A stretch of 64,000 nucleotides of DNA from Inia geoffrensis (lineage: Eukaryota > Chordata > Mammalia > Artiodactyla > Iniidae): positions 3,586,680-3,650,679 of the forward strand of contig CM070913.1 of assembly GCA_036417435.1 (NCBI GenBank), read 5' to 3'. Shown here piece by piece: positions 11,791 to 21,435 of the stretch; within the stretch, counting starts at the first letter, position 1; each line of letters opens with the position of its first letter. The notes beneath the pieces were generated by a model, which ran no database searches, was not told the DNA's origin, and saw only the letters and a list, made by a program, of their open reading frames with translations. The translations under genes were made by a program, and so were the position numbers.

Positions 11791-13150
11791 GTCCTGAGGA
11801 AAGGGCTTTTCCCAATGAGTGATCTCTGACTCAGGTCACATAGAGACAAAACCCTGTGAACAGGGCTTTTCCAGGGACTTGTGAGACAGGTTTAAAGATG
11901 ACAGTTCTCTAAGTATGGGGCTTTTGGGTGAGCTCCAAGCCAGTTCTGCCCCCTGTAAATACAGCTATTAGGCTGCTGGTTTTCAAAGCTGAGGAACGGG
12001 GGAAGTTCAAACACTAAAACTTGCTGTTCTGAGATTCAGCTGCTTTCCTGGAATAAATGCGCCTTGCATTATTGCTCGCAAACCTTTGGTTAATTTCCAG
12101 AATTCTCAAAAAGTTGATTTTTTACTATCTTTGCCAGTGTTCTCATTGCTTCTATGGAGGAGCAGATTTTTGCAGATCATGACTCCACTGCTCTAGAAGT
12201 ACTTCAAGATTAATTTAGAACAACAAATAACTTGTACTTCCCTAGCTCTTAGCTATCTTGGGTTTCTCCCACTCTTTTTTGTCTCCTTGCGTCTTGACCA
12301 AGGAAAAGCTTCTTGTTGACAAAGAACTTTATCAGTAACATAGTGTACTCAATAGCATATTACTTTTGTAGCAACTAAGTTCTAGGTATTATTCACTCAA
12401 CGAGCATTTGTCAGAAGTATCCCTTCTTCCTTCGAAGGGAAGGAGGGTCAAAACAGATGTGTAGATAAATCTTTGTTTTCTAATTATAAAGATCATTTTA
12501 TTACTTATGTAATATTTTTAAAGGAAATAAAAGTACATTTCATTTAGAGGCCGATTGATTTTTGCTTACTGACTTACTTATTTCATATTTGAGATAACTA
12601 AAAAATTTAAAGAGGTGAACCCCCTCCCCCATTTTTACTATCCTATTGTGGGAATAACAGGTGGTTTCAGCTGTAAAATTCAATAAATATTATCAAGATA
12701 ATAATGGAATGACAGTTTATTTATCTGCAAGCTTTGGGAAATAAGGAGTTGTTACATCTGTTAATTTCCCCATAATTAATAATGTTTCTTTGGGGAAAAT
12801 GCTTGATTCTTTCCTTTTATTGACTTATTTCAAAGTAGTAGGTTGGTTCCCTGGCACCCTCCAAGAAGTAAAAACTAAAATTTTGGTTCTCATTATAAAC
12901 AGATATGCATTATTTATGCATATTGGATGTGTTCCAATCCATAGCAGTTACTATCCTTATAGATGATAAATGCACAAATGTCCCATCTTCAGCTGTTGGG
13001 AGATCATTCAAACTAGTTCCTGAGTCCTTTTGATACGACCCTAACAGCCTTTGATAATTCCTTGCTTCTTAGAAGGATGAGATTCACGGGCTCATATAAA
13101 GTTCTTGACTCATATCTAGAATTAGCCATTTTGACAAGAAACCCTAGATC
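11791..13150 (+). other. Intron 1, unassigned AT-rich sequence
   Basis: No coding exon seen. 11800-12110 contains 'aggaataaatgcgccttgcattattgctcgcaaacctttgg', which resembles the R/U5 end of a retroviral-type LTR but lacks other support. 12960-13140 ('tgggagatcattcaaactagttcctgagtccttttgatacgaccc') resembles an old L1 3'UTR in antisense. Confidence 0.45.
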
Positions 13151-13190
13151 TTTTTTTTTTTTTTTAATTTGTGTTAAAATGCACAGAACA

Positions 13191-13503
13191 GGGACTTCCC
13201 TGGTGGTGCAGTGGTTGAGTGTCTGCCTGCCAATGCAGGGGACACGGGTTTGAGCCCTGGTCCGGGAAGATCCCACGTGCCATGGAGCAACTAAGCCCAC
13301 GAGCCCGGGTGCCACAACTAATGAAGCCCGCACGCCTAGAGCCCATGCTCTGCAGCAAGAGAAGCCACCACAATGAGAAGTCCTCGCACCACGATGAAGC
13401 GTCTCCCCCCAACTCGCCGCAGCTGGAGAAAGCCTGCGTGCAGCAATGAAGACCCAACGCAGCCAAAAATAAATAAATAAATAAACGAATAAATAAATTT
13501 TAA
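13191..13503 (+). mobile_element. Full-length CHR-type SINE, + orientation
   Basis: It begins 'gggacttccctggtggtgcagtgg' (tRNA-like A-box region) with 'acgggtttgagccctgg' (B-box region), has the gcccatgctctgcagcaagagaagcc body and ends in an (aaat)n tail. The flanks aaaatgcacagaaca (13176-13190) and aaaatacacagaaca (13504-13518) are the target duplication. A 175-residue frame on the opposite strand is merely antisense SINE. Confidence 0.93.
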
Positions 13504-13882
13504 AAAATACACAGAACATAAAATTTGCCATCTTAATCATTTTTTAATTTAGTGATATTAAATACACTCACATTATTGTGCAGCCATCACCATTCGTCCC
13601 CATAACTCTTTTTATCTTATAAAATTGAAACTCTATACCCATTAAACAATAACTAACCATTTTCCCCTCCTCCTAAGCCCCTGGCTACCACCATGGGACG
13701 TTCTATGATTTTGACGACTCTGAGTACTTCATGTAGTGGGATCCTACAGTATCGTCCCTTTATGACTGACTTATTTCATCGAGCATAGTGTCCTCAAGGT
13801 CCCATGCTGTAGCAGATGCCAGAATTTCCCTCTTTACGGCTGAATAACATTTTGCTTAGGGATTCTTTATATATTCTGAATA

Positions 13883-14188
13883 CAGTGGACCCTCCGTATC
13901 CACAGGTTCTGCATCCGTGGATTCAACCAACTGTGGATAGAAAATATTCAGAATAAAAATTACAGAAATTTTCAAAAAGTAAAACTTGAATTTGGTGTGC
14001 CCTGGCCACTATTTACATTGTATTAACAACGATTTACCTAGTGTTTACATTGTATTAGGTTTTATGTGTCATCTAGAGTTGATTTAAGGTATGGGGGTGG
14101 GGCATGTACGTAGGTTATATGCATATAGTGTGGCATTTTATAAGGGACTTGGGCTTCTTAGGATTCTGCTGATACAGAGGTACGACTG
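13883..14188 (-). mobile_element. MER2-like (Tigger group) DNA transposon
   Basis: The left terminus 'cagtggaccctccgtatccacagg' and right terminus 'cagaggtacgactg' are the inverted ends of MER2-type elements. Internal 'attcaaccaactgtggatagaaaatattc' and 'aggttatatgcatatagtgtggcattttataagggacttg' agree. A TA precedes the left end, as expected for a Tc1/mariner-type insertion. It is non-autonomous and interrupts L1 sequence. Confidence 0.85.
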
Positions 14189-14465
14189 TCTTTATCACTG
14201 TTTAAAGCCTTTTTACTCTGTGGATACTGTCCTTTGATGCACAAGATTTAGTTTTTAAGAAGTCCAATGTCTATTTTTTAAATTCTGTTACCTGTGCCTT
14301 TGGTGTCATATCGAGAACTCATTATCAAACCTCATGGGCTGAAACTTTTGCCCTATGTTTTTGTCTAAGAATTTTGTAGTTTTAGGCCTTACATTTAGGT
14401 CATGGATCCATTTCGAGTTAATCTTTGTAATGGTGTTAGGTAAGGGTCCAACTTTATTACGACAA

Positions 14466-15070
14466 AGCTATTTTATTTTTTAAAAATATTGGCATGTGGT
14501 ACTAATTTTATATTTTTACTTCCCTGTTCTATCAGATCAGACAGGTTGCCTCTAAATGAAGGAATTAGCCGGCACAATTCGTTGTTGTATAATTCTTGGT
14601 ATAGTTACCAGAAATTGAAAAAGTGAATGACTCTAATGACTGGGCAATAAATCTTCCAAGTCAAGTATTTTCCAATTCTTTGTTTTCAACAAACTTGAAA
14701 GTGGTCCTAATTGAATTGTCAGCGAATAGCTTGTTTGAAATAATTCTAATGATAGGCTGCTCTGTGGTTACTTCTGGCCCAAGACTTGATGAGACTCACA
14801 GGGCTGAGCATCTTTGTGCCTATCTCCTGCTTCATGTGAAAAGGCTTCTCAGTGCCAACACCACAACAACAGGAAACAGCAGAAGAATCGATGCTACCCT
14901 TGCCTCATTTAGCAATAAATACTTCCTGTTAAACAAAAGATTTTTTAAATGTTTACTTTGGAAGGCTAATAATTATTTGTCAAGTTTTATAACTATGTTC
15001 CAACTTGATTTAATAATTGTAATGACTCAATCTAGAAACATTTTTACTGTAAAAATCTATTTTTGTTTAT
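14466..15070 (+). other. Intron 1, unassigned sequence
   Basis: No repeat was recognised. A 196-codon + frame at 14623-15213 spans this stretch but runs into an L1 3'UTR relic, has no recognisable domain or conserved motif, and its composition follows the local AT-rich DNA. I regard it as a chance frame. Confidence 0.5.
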
Positions 15071-15245
15071 TTTACATTACTTCTAAATGTGATAAAATAC
15101 ACATACATAAAATTTACCGTCTCAGCCATTTTTTAGTGTACACTTTAGTAGTGTTAATTACATTCACATTGTTTTGCATCCACTCCAGAACATTTTCCGT
15201 TTTTCAAAACTAAAAGTCTATACCCATTAGAAACAACTTTGAAAT
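15071..15245 (-). mobile_element. L1 3'UTR relic, antisense
   Basis: The blocks 'gtgataaaatacacatacataaaatttaccgtctcagcc', 'attacattcacattgttttgcatcc' and 'ctatacccattagaaacaac' match the same L1M 3'UTR segment seen at 10630 and 13520. Only about 170 bp survive. Confidence 0.75.
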
Positions 15246-15431
15246 ATTTTTCACAAAGAGAGCCTTATGGCCTTGGGGAAAATGTTTAATTTCAATTTAT
15301 CTAACTTTGTTGTAGAGAAGAGTGTTAGGGTAATCAAGCATAAATTATTAGGATAAAATATCAGGGTTAAATTCTCTTGGAGCAGTGTGATAGAAACAAG
15401 ATCAAAGAGAAAAATGAACCTTGTTGAATTT

Positions 15432-15513
15432 TTTTTTTTTTTGGCTGCGTTGGGTCTTCGTTGCGGTGCATGGGCTTTCTTTTCTCTAGTTGTGGCGAGC
15501 AGGGGTTTCTCAT
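15432..15513 (-). mobile_element. 5'-truncated CHR-type SINE with perfect 13-bp duplication
   Basis: Only the 3' 82 bp are present (T-run, 'ggctgcgttgggtcttcgttgcgg', 'ctctagttgtggcgagcaggggtttctcat'). Identical flanks ccttgttgaattt at 15419-15431 and 15514-15526 show that the truncation happened at insertion rather than by later deletion. Confidence 0.92.
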
Positions 15514-15599
15514 CCTTGTTGAATTTCTGATTGTTATAAAAGAGCTTGTTCATTCTATTTTAAAATGCATGATAGTAGTATCAAATCACTATGGCACTT

Positions 15600-15845
15600 A
15601 GATTTCACTAACTATATTTAAAAGATCATATGATAAAATATTTTTAAATGAAATATTTACAGCATGCTGGAAATTATATCCTTTGCAACTATTTATTTTT
15701 ATTATGAAGAATTTAGATGCCAACTTAAAAGTATATTATCCTCTTCATAGTGGTAGGTTTTCCAAAATTCTTGAGGGGATATGTGACATTTGGAGACCAC
15801 TGCATTAGGGTAGAGGGATCCCTACGAAATGCCTGAACCAACATT
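15600..15845 (+). repeat. Right arm of the diverged inverted repeat
   Basis: This pairs with 11546-11790 in opposite orientation; 'ccactgcattagggtagagggatccctacg' is the clearest block. Separation is about 4 kb. Either two independent copies of one unidentified repeat or an old local inverted duplication. Confidence 0.6.
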
Positions 15846-16127
15846 GAAGTTCACTGGAGACTCACCACCCCTTTAAGGTGTTCAGCATCTTGCTGGACTG
15901 TGTTCCCATGGCAGGACTCACGAAAGGGTGACCGCAGAGCTTCACTCTTTCACCTATTATCTGATAATCAGATCCATAAAATGGCTCAGTCCATTACCAA
16001 TTTCAAATGAAGTTCAATACTTACTAAGGAAAGTTTTAAGAAAAACTTGCCTTAACTGTGCCTGACCTAGGTTAGGAAGTAAGTTACAGAACTGTATCAA
16101 AAGTCCAACTTTAAAAAAAAAAAAAAA

Positions 16128-16252
16128 ATGAAGTCCAGCTTTCCCTCCCAGCACCCTGGTTACTTAAAGGACCCAGATCCACAGAGTAAAAGACAGAATG
16201 GGAGAAAATGTTTACAAAGCATGTATCTGATAAAGGATTATATGCATATATA

Positions 16253-16331
<79 letters not shown>

Positions 16332-16595
16332 AGGGAGGGAGGGAGGGAGGGAGAGAGAGAGAGGGAGGGAGGAAGCACAGTGGTGGTTGCCAGGGTCTGG
16401 GGGGCAGGGAAATGTGTAGTTATTGCTTAACGGGTATAGGCTTTCAGTTTTACAAGATAAAGAGTTAAGGCAGATGGATGGTGGTGATGGTTGTACAACA
16501 GTGTGAATGTACTTAATGCCACTGAACTGTACACTTAAGAGTGGTGAAGATGGTGAATTTTATGTATATTTTGCCACAATTAAAAAAAGCTTGAA
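16128..16595 (+). mobile_element. L1 3' end, sense, split by a microsatellite
   Basis: 'gaatgggagaaaatgtttacaaagcatgtatctgataaagg' is ORF2 C-terminal L1 sequence. After the microsatellite, 'gtggttgccagggtctggggggcaggg', 'gtggtgatggttgtacaacagtgtgaatgtacttaatgccactgaactgtacactt' and 'attttatgtatattttgccac' are the L1M 3'UTR end. An A-run at 16110-16127 precedes it. Confidence 0.75.
16243..16375. repeat. Compound microsatellite (TG)n(TA)n(GA)n(GGGA)n
   Basis: Consecutive simple tracts: TG to about 16270, TA to 16290, GA to about 16325, then GGGA repeats to about 16352 and mixed GA/GGGA to 16375. This should be highly polymorphic. The purine-only part could adopt triplex (H-DNA) structure. Confidence 0.97.
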
Positions 16596-18694
16596 AAACT
16601 GCTTTTATCATATCACATTTCACACCTCTCTTTGCCCAACTGTGGAACTTATTCAACATATGAAGCATATTCAACATATAGTTGGATTGACAAAGCCAGC
16701 CTCTTTATCCAACAGAAATCAGACTTTCTGTCAGGAAAAAGCCAGAACTCATTTGCACTTCAAATTAACATGTACTTTGAGGAAAATTATTAAAAGAAAT
16801 GAGAAACAAATGAAACTTCATCTGAAATTAATTACCAAGTGCAGTTAGGACTAAAACATTGCAGAACTGACTTATTTAATGCATGCTGTTCCTCATTACT
16901 TAAATTGCAGGATGTGGCATAACTCTAGCGTGAGGGAGAGGAATGAGAGTTCCCTGGTGTCCCTTGGATGAAAGTGAGTGTGTTGTGTCCAGTTTGGGGG
17001 AGTATTCAACTGGGAATTATAAAAGTCAGAAATACCTGGTTTCATTAGACATGATGAAGCTCTTGTGTATTTAGTGAAAATAAGGCATAGACTGATGAAA
17101 ACTAATTGCCCTGGAAGTCAGCATGTGTGAGATATATGAGACTGGAAAGATGGTGGTTGACTGCTGTTGAAATAAACATGCGTGATGTGACTGGATAACT
17201 GATGATGAAAAATCCCATTAACCTTGTGTTGTCTGCTCGTCTCTTGTGTCTGGAAGTTTTGCCGGCCGGGGTGTCTCCCCTGTGTGTAAGGCGTGGGGTG
17301 TGCCCTGCTCACTGTGAGCCCTGCCCTTGTGAGCGCTTGGAGAAAATACTGAGAAGAAGAATGGGGCTTGTCTTTTAAGTAAAGGGGAGAGGGACCCCGT
17401 CTCAAGGGGAGGCATCTCTGGCAGCAGCAGGGGACGAAGGAGAGTGCTCCCCTGGGCCCTGCCTTGCGGAGCCAGGCTTCAGTTTCGATTAGCCATTGAA
17501 AGTGGTTTTCCCAAACTTGAAGCTTTTCGTTCCTGGGGCAGTGCAGGATGGGTGTTGTCCTTTGCTTTTTAAAAGGGAAATGGGATCTGAGGCTCTGTTT
17601 CTAAGAGATCTGTGGAGGTTGAGGTCTGAAGACTAACCCTTCAAACCTGTGGTTTTGTCTGTGTGCTTTGCAGACCAGCACCATCAGCTTCTCCTGGGAA
17701 CTTGTTAAAATGCACATTCCTGGGCTGCGTTCCAAATCAGGCAATTCCAGAACTCTGGGGTCCTCCAGGTGATTCTGATGCCTCCCCAAAGCTTAGAACC
17801 ACTCACACCTGTATGGTTTGAGTCGCATTGCCCTTGAGTAGTTGACATAATGTCTAGATGATGTAACTATTAGTTTGTGTAAACATTAGACATTTCATTT
17901 CTGTGTACTTTGGAACCAGTATAATTAGTTGCCAGTTATGTACAAGGGCACAGAATCTGTCCTGACTGATGAATAAAGGTCCCTTTGGCAAGTGCGGAAC
18001 GACAGCATGTCCTAAGCCAGCAGCCTCAGGCCAAACAAACAGGCGGTGTCCTGAGACCGCGGGACAGTCGGCCATGGGAGCTGACCCAGGGTCCTCCCCC
18101 GGCAGGTGGCCTGGAGGTCTGCAGGCAACTCTGTGGGCATCTGAGCCAGAGCCAGGGGCTGCCAGGAAGGAGGTGGGCCCTGCATGTTTCCTACAACAGG
18201 AGAGTGAATAGCATCTTTTTTGAAAAGACCTGCTCTGTCCTTTTGGCCAGTCCAGAACCCATGCTCCTGCCCCAGAGATTTGTGGAGCATCTGATCCTTT
18301 TGAAGTGCAGCCGTTTGGTCTTTTTGGAAAATGCAAATCATATCAAGTCGTTTCCTTCCTTAATATTACAATTGTTCCAGGACTTCCCATTGCCCTTAGG
18401 AAAGAGTGCAGAAGTTGCAAGCTGGCCTTAGCTTCCCTCCCACCTTTGAGTGTCTAAGGCTGCCCTGGGCTTGTGCTGTTGCCTCTGGGCCTGGAGATGC
18501 GCCCCAGCGTCCTCAGATGAGGTGAGGGCCCCCCACAAACTGAGCTCCAGCGCCTGTCCTGCTGAGTGAGCTGGTCCCTCCCCTCAGGGCTCGTGTAGCC
18601 CCGAGGACTGTTCGCAGCTGTGTCCCAGGCCTCCTGGAGGCTCTGTAAATGCTCCTTTGTCAGGCGAACAAGCCACAACTCTGCTGCCCTTTCC
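16596..18694 (+). other. 3' part of intron 1 before exon 2
   Basis: Mostly unique sequence; GC content rises after 17,220. The one recognisable repeat is the MER5-like relic at 17658-17805. Around 18375 'cttcccattgcccttaggaaagagtgcagaagttgc' resembles a common old mammalian repeat core. No additional exon was recognised. Confidence 0.6.
17658..17805 (+). mobile_element. MER5-like (hAT-Charlie) DNA transposon relic
   Basis: 'gcagaccagcaccatcagcttctcctgggaacttgttaaaatgcacattcctgggc' and 'ctctggggtcctccaggtgattctgatgc' match the MER5A/B layout (…catcagcatcacctgggagcttgttagaaatgca…). Non-autonomous and old. Confidence 0.75.
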
Positions 18695-18730
18695 CTGCTG
18701 TTCGCGTACCCGCTGTCTATTTCGTTGTAG
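18695..18730 (+). other. PARD6G: Splice acceptor of PARD6G exon 2
   Basis: A pyrimidine-rich run (ccctgctgttcgcgtaccc, then gctgtctatttcgttgtag) ends in AG at 18729-18730, directly before the first PB1 codon. The tract is broken by several purines, so it is of moderate strength. The homology break falls exactly here: the upstream frame no longer reads as PAR6. Confidence 0.85.
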
Positions 18731-18953
18731 TTTGGAGCCGAGTTCCGAAGGTTCTCCTTGGACCGTCAAAAGCCTGGAAAGTTCGAAGACTTCTACAAGC
18801 TGGTTGTGCACACCCATCACATCTCCAACACCGAGGTGACCATCGGCTACGCGGACGTGCATGGCGACCTGCTGCCCATCAACAACGATGACAACTTCTG
18901 CAAGGCGGTCTCCAGCGCAAACCCCCTGCTCAGGGTCTTCATCCAGAAACGAG
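18731..18953 (+). CDS. PARD6G: PARD6G coding exon 2 (PB1 domain), partial gene
   Basis: Reading from 18731 in frame 0, the exon encodes 74 codons plus one base, starting [20 protein letters not shown] and ending [11 protein letters not shown], with [27 protein letters not shown] and [10 protein letters not shown] between. This is the PB1 domain of PAR6 proteins. The [23 protein letters not shown] stretch fits the gamma paralogue better than PARD6B (LERSKPGKFEEFYGLLQHVHKIP, from memory). PAR6 is the adaptor of the PAR3-PAR6-aPKC-CDC42 polarity complex at tight junctions and the apical cortex; its PB1 domain binds the PB1 domain of atypical PKC. The basic cluster that pairs with the aPKC acidic motif (EVKSK) should lie at the end of exon 1, outside this window. 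The exon begins in phase 0 and ends in phase 1, so exon 3 should complete a G-- codon, as the family's QKR-E continuation predicts. There is no stop or frameshift, so it looks functional. The CRIB/PDZ exon is not in the window. Confidence 0.95.
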
Positions 18954-18959
18954 GTACCG
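18954..18959 (+). other. PARD6G: Splice donor of PARD6G exon 2 (weak consensus)
   Basis: The exon ends CGAG and the intron starts gtaccg. GT and A at +3 are present, but +4 to +6 (ccg) depart from the usual agt. The frame stays open past the donor to a TAA at 19133-19135, and the first intronic codons happen to read GTEEAE. PAR6G proteins continue QKR-EEAE in exon 3 as I recall them, so this resemblance could mislead gene prediction. Confidence 0.75.
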
Positions 18960-21435
18960 AGGAGGCTGAGCTCGTGCTCTTGCTTGGCACTCATTTAAGA
19001 AATAAATACAGTTTTCTATTTTGTCTGTCATTTCAGAACCATGTTATTCTGCTTTCTAGCCTTTGGTGGGAGACGAAGGAAATTAACATCTGTTTGGCCA
19101 ACGTTAATTTCTTAGAAAGGCTTAACAATATTTAAGCTGTATTTTCCACCTGAAATCGTGTTGACTTATGATTTTTAAATACCGAGGAAAAATAATATCG
19201 ATATTTTCAGTATTTTAACTGGATGCATTAGCCAGTAACCCAAGAGTGAAACTTAAGGTTGTTAGTATATGTTTTCCACTGTCTTCTTAGGGTTGAAAAA
19301 AATGTTAGCTTTAGATTATAACTTTGGTTAACTTTTAGCTCTGAAGGCCTAGCTTTGCTGTAAGTAAGAACAATATCATTTTATGTGAGAATAAGTCACT
19401 AACACAGGTTAATGGCTGAAAGGTGGGGCACCCTGCTGTGGAGTCACTTCTCAGAGCTGCGTGTTAGATTTGTTTTATCGTCTCTGAACTTGGGAGAACC
19501 CTAACAATTCTACATAACTGAAGAAAAGAGCCACCAGCAGGCGAGGCCTGAGGTTAAAGAAAGGCACCTTATGATTGCCCTGGTCACGACCGTCCCCCCT
19601 TCCCTGAGCAGACCTCTGTGCCCACAGCAAGTGCTGACCACCGCGGGGGAGCAGCATGGCGGTGGGGACACCGTACTCGCCGTTGTGGACTTCCGGCGTA
19701 GGGGAGGAGAGAGAACGGTCTTAGCCTCTGGGGCAGTGGGGCAGCTTCACGGACACTGGAAGCTGCAGCACAGCGTGCTGGGCGGGGCGCCCTCCAGGCT
19801 GCGGGAGCCGGAGCCAGGCTTGGTAAGCGTGAGACTGCAGGAGGCCGAAGTGCGGGCCCAGGTGCCTGGCTCTCTCTTCTCCGCCCGCGTCCCCCCCTTT
19901 GCGTGACGATGTTCGAAGAGTGCTCGCCCGCCAAGCCATCCCGAGGTTGGGAGGCCGCACATGCCGAGTGCTCAGAGCGTGCTGGCCGGCAGCCCGTGCT
20001 CTGAACACTGGCTGCTGCTGTCCTCTCGTCTGTGGTGTTGGAAGGGAGTGTGTAGCAAGGGAACGGCAGGGGACCTGCTGACCTCACTTCGGGCTGGTTC
20101 CCTGGCACTAGATCAGAAAGCTCTGCATCTGCAGCCCTGGTTTAGCCTGGGTGTCCTGCTGATGGTACCGAAAGTCAACACAGCTGTCACTTCCTCACGG
20201 TGGCCTGGGGGAATTGGCTTTCGCTCTCCTGTGGAGCTGCTGGGGCCCCAGGGAGCCCAGCGCTCCTCACGTCGTTTGGGTGCCTCTTCTCGTCCGTCCA
20301 CCCTCTCAGCGAGGCCTGGTCTCGATCGGCCTGTGTCCCCCACCCCCGCCCCCATCCCCTTGTCCCTTTATTCCGCTCTCTCTGTGTTGTATCATCAGTT
20401 GCTCCCAGGGCTGGCACGTGATCCAGATCCCACGTCCACAGCTCTGCCCTGGCCATCCCAGGTCGCGGCGTTGTCTCACAGGGTGCGGAAGGGTGAGTAG
20501 TGGATGTGAAGCCCTGTGAGTGACGAACGTGCACATGGGCTCTGCCACCTATGTAGGAAACGGGCCTCTGTACTGCTGGGTTGGGAGCACCGCCGCAGGC
20601 ACCCTTGCCCTTTGTGAGGGCAGCCCTAGGGACACTTGGCAGCCTGTGCTGTCGAGTCACCGAAGCTCAGGTGAGGCGGGAAGCCGCAGGCGGGGATGAG
20701 CCAGCTTCCGCGGGTCGCTCGGATGGCTTTGCTGCTCAGCTTGCTGGCTCAGGCCCTGCCTCCTGTCTATTATTTTCTTTTCCTCTTTCCCTTGGCCTCA
20801 GAGGAAGAGCCCAGAGTTTAACCAGCTGCCTTAGGGTTTGTAACCGTCTGTGTTGTAAGGGTGCAGGCTTCACCTCCAGCCCCTGCCTTTCTCTGTTAGG
20901 TGACGGCAGGGAGCCGCATTCATACCCTGCCCCCAGCACTTTCTCGCTGGCTCTACGACCCCCGACCCTAACGTTCTCATCTGTACAGTGGGAGAACCTA
21001 CCTCAGGTTATTGTCAGACTTCGTGAGGAAAATGTTCCTGATGGTCCCAAAGCCTGGGCCCTCGCTCCATCCCTGGGGAGACTGGGGCTCTCCTCTCACT
21101 CTCCTCAGTGGAGTCCAGCCGTAAAGACTGCATCCCAGTGGGAGAGGCGAGGGCAGTCGTGTTTCTGTGGACGGCGGCAAGCAGGAGCCATCCTGGTGCC
21201 CTGCGTGTTCAGGAAAGACTCGCTAACCGTGTGAAAGGGGCTGTCCGTCACGGGTGGGGCAGAGATGAGGCTCCTCTGGAGGTGACACCCAAATCCCATG
21301 TCCTTTTCCTACAGCCTGGGTCCTGAGATTTGGGTCACAGTAATGCCATTCTCATGATCTTACTGTAACCACACCCGGTCTGTAGTTTACTTAATAACTT
21401 TCTGTACATTGATGTGTATTGTAAGAGGAAATTGT
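18960..21435 (+). other. Start of intron 2, mostly unique
   Basis: Exon-proximal sequence contains an AATAAA at 19001-19006, 48 bases past the donor. GC-rich from about 19,580 to 21,300, with several long overlapping open frames on both strands that show no domain. 20955-21035 ('ttctcatctgtacagtgggagaacctacctcaggttattgt') is a MIR-like SINE fragment in + orientation. Confidence 0.6.

Larger units (their letters stand above)
13151..14465 (-). mobile_element. L1 fragment, antisense, with nested SINE and DNA transposon
   Basis: A T-run at 13151-13165 (inverted poly-A) starts the element. The 3'UTR ('taaaatttgccatcttaatc', 'ctcacattattgtgcagccatcacc') and ORF2 C-terminal sequence ('ttactctgtggatactgtcctttgatgcac', 'taggtcatggatccatttcgagttaa') follow, and homology ends near 14465. 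A SINE (13191-13503) and a MER2-like element (13883-14188) interrupt it. Confidence 0.85.

Noticed and set aside
11800..12110. LTR-like end (aataaatgcgccttgcattattgctcgc)
   Set aside because: No matching U3, TG...CA ends or second LTR could be found, so it was left unassigned.
13013..13540. 175-codon - open frame
   Set aside because: It is the antisense of the SINE at 13191-13503 plus L1 flanks.
14623..15213. 196-codon + open frame
   Set aside because: Its 3' part is an L1 3'UTR relic, no domain is visible and there are no splice or promoter signals. AT-rich chance frame.
16128..16430. 100-codon frame with (RE)n and (GGR)n repeats
   Set aside because: It is a translation of the compound microsatellite.
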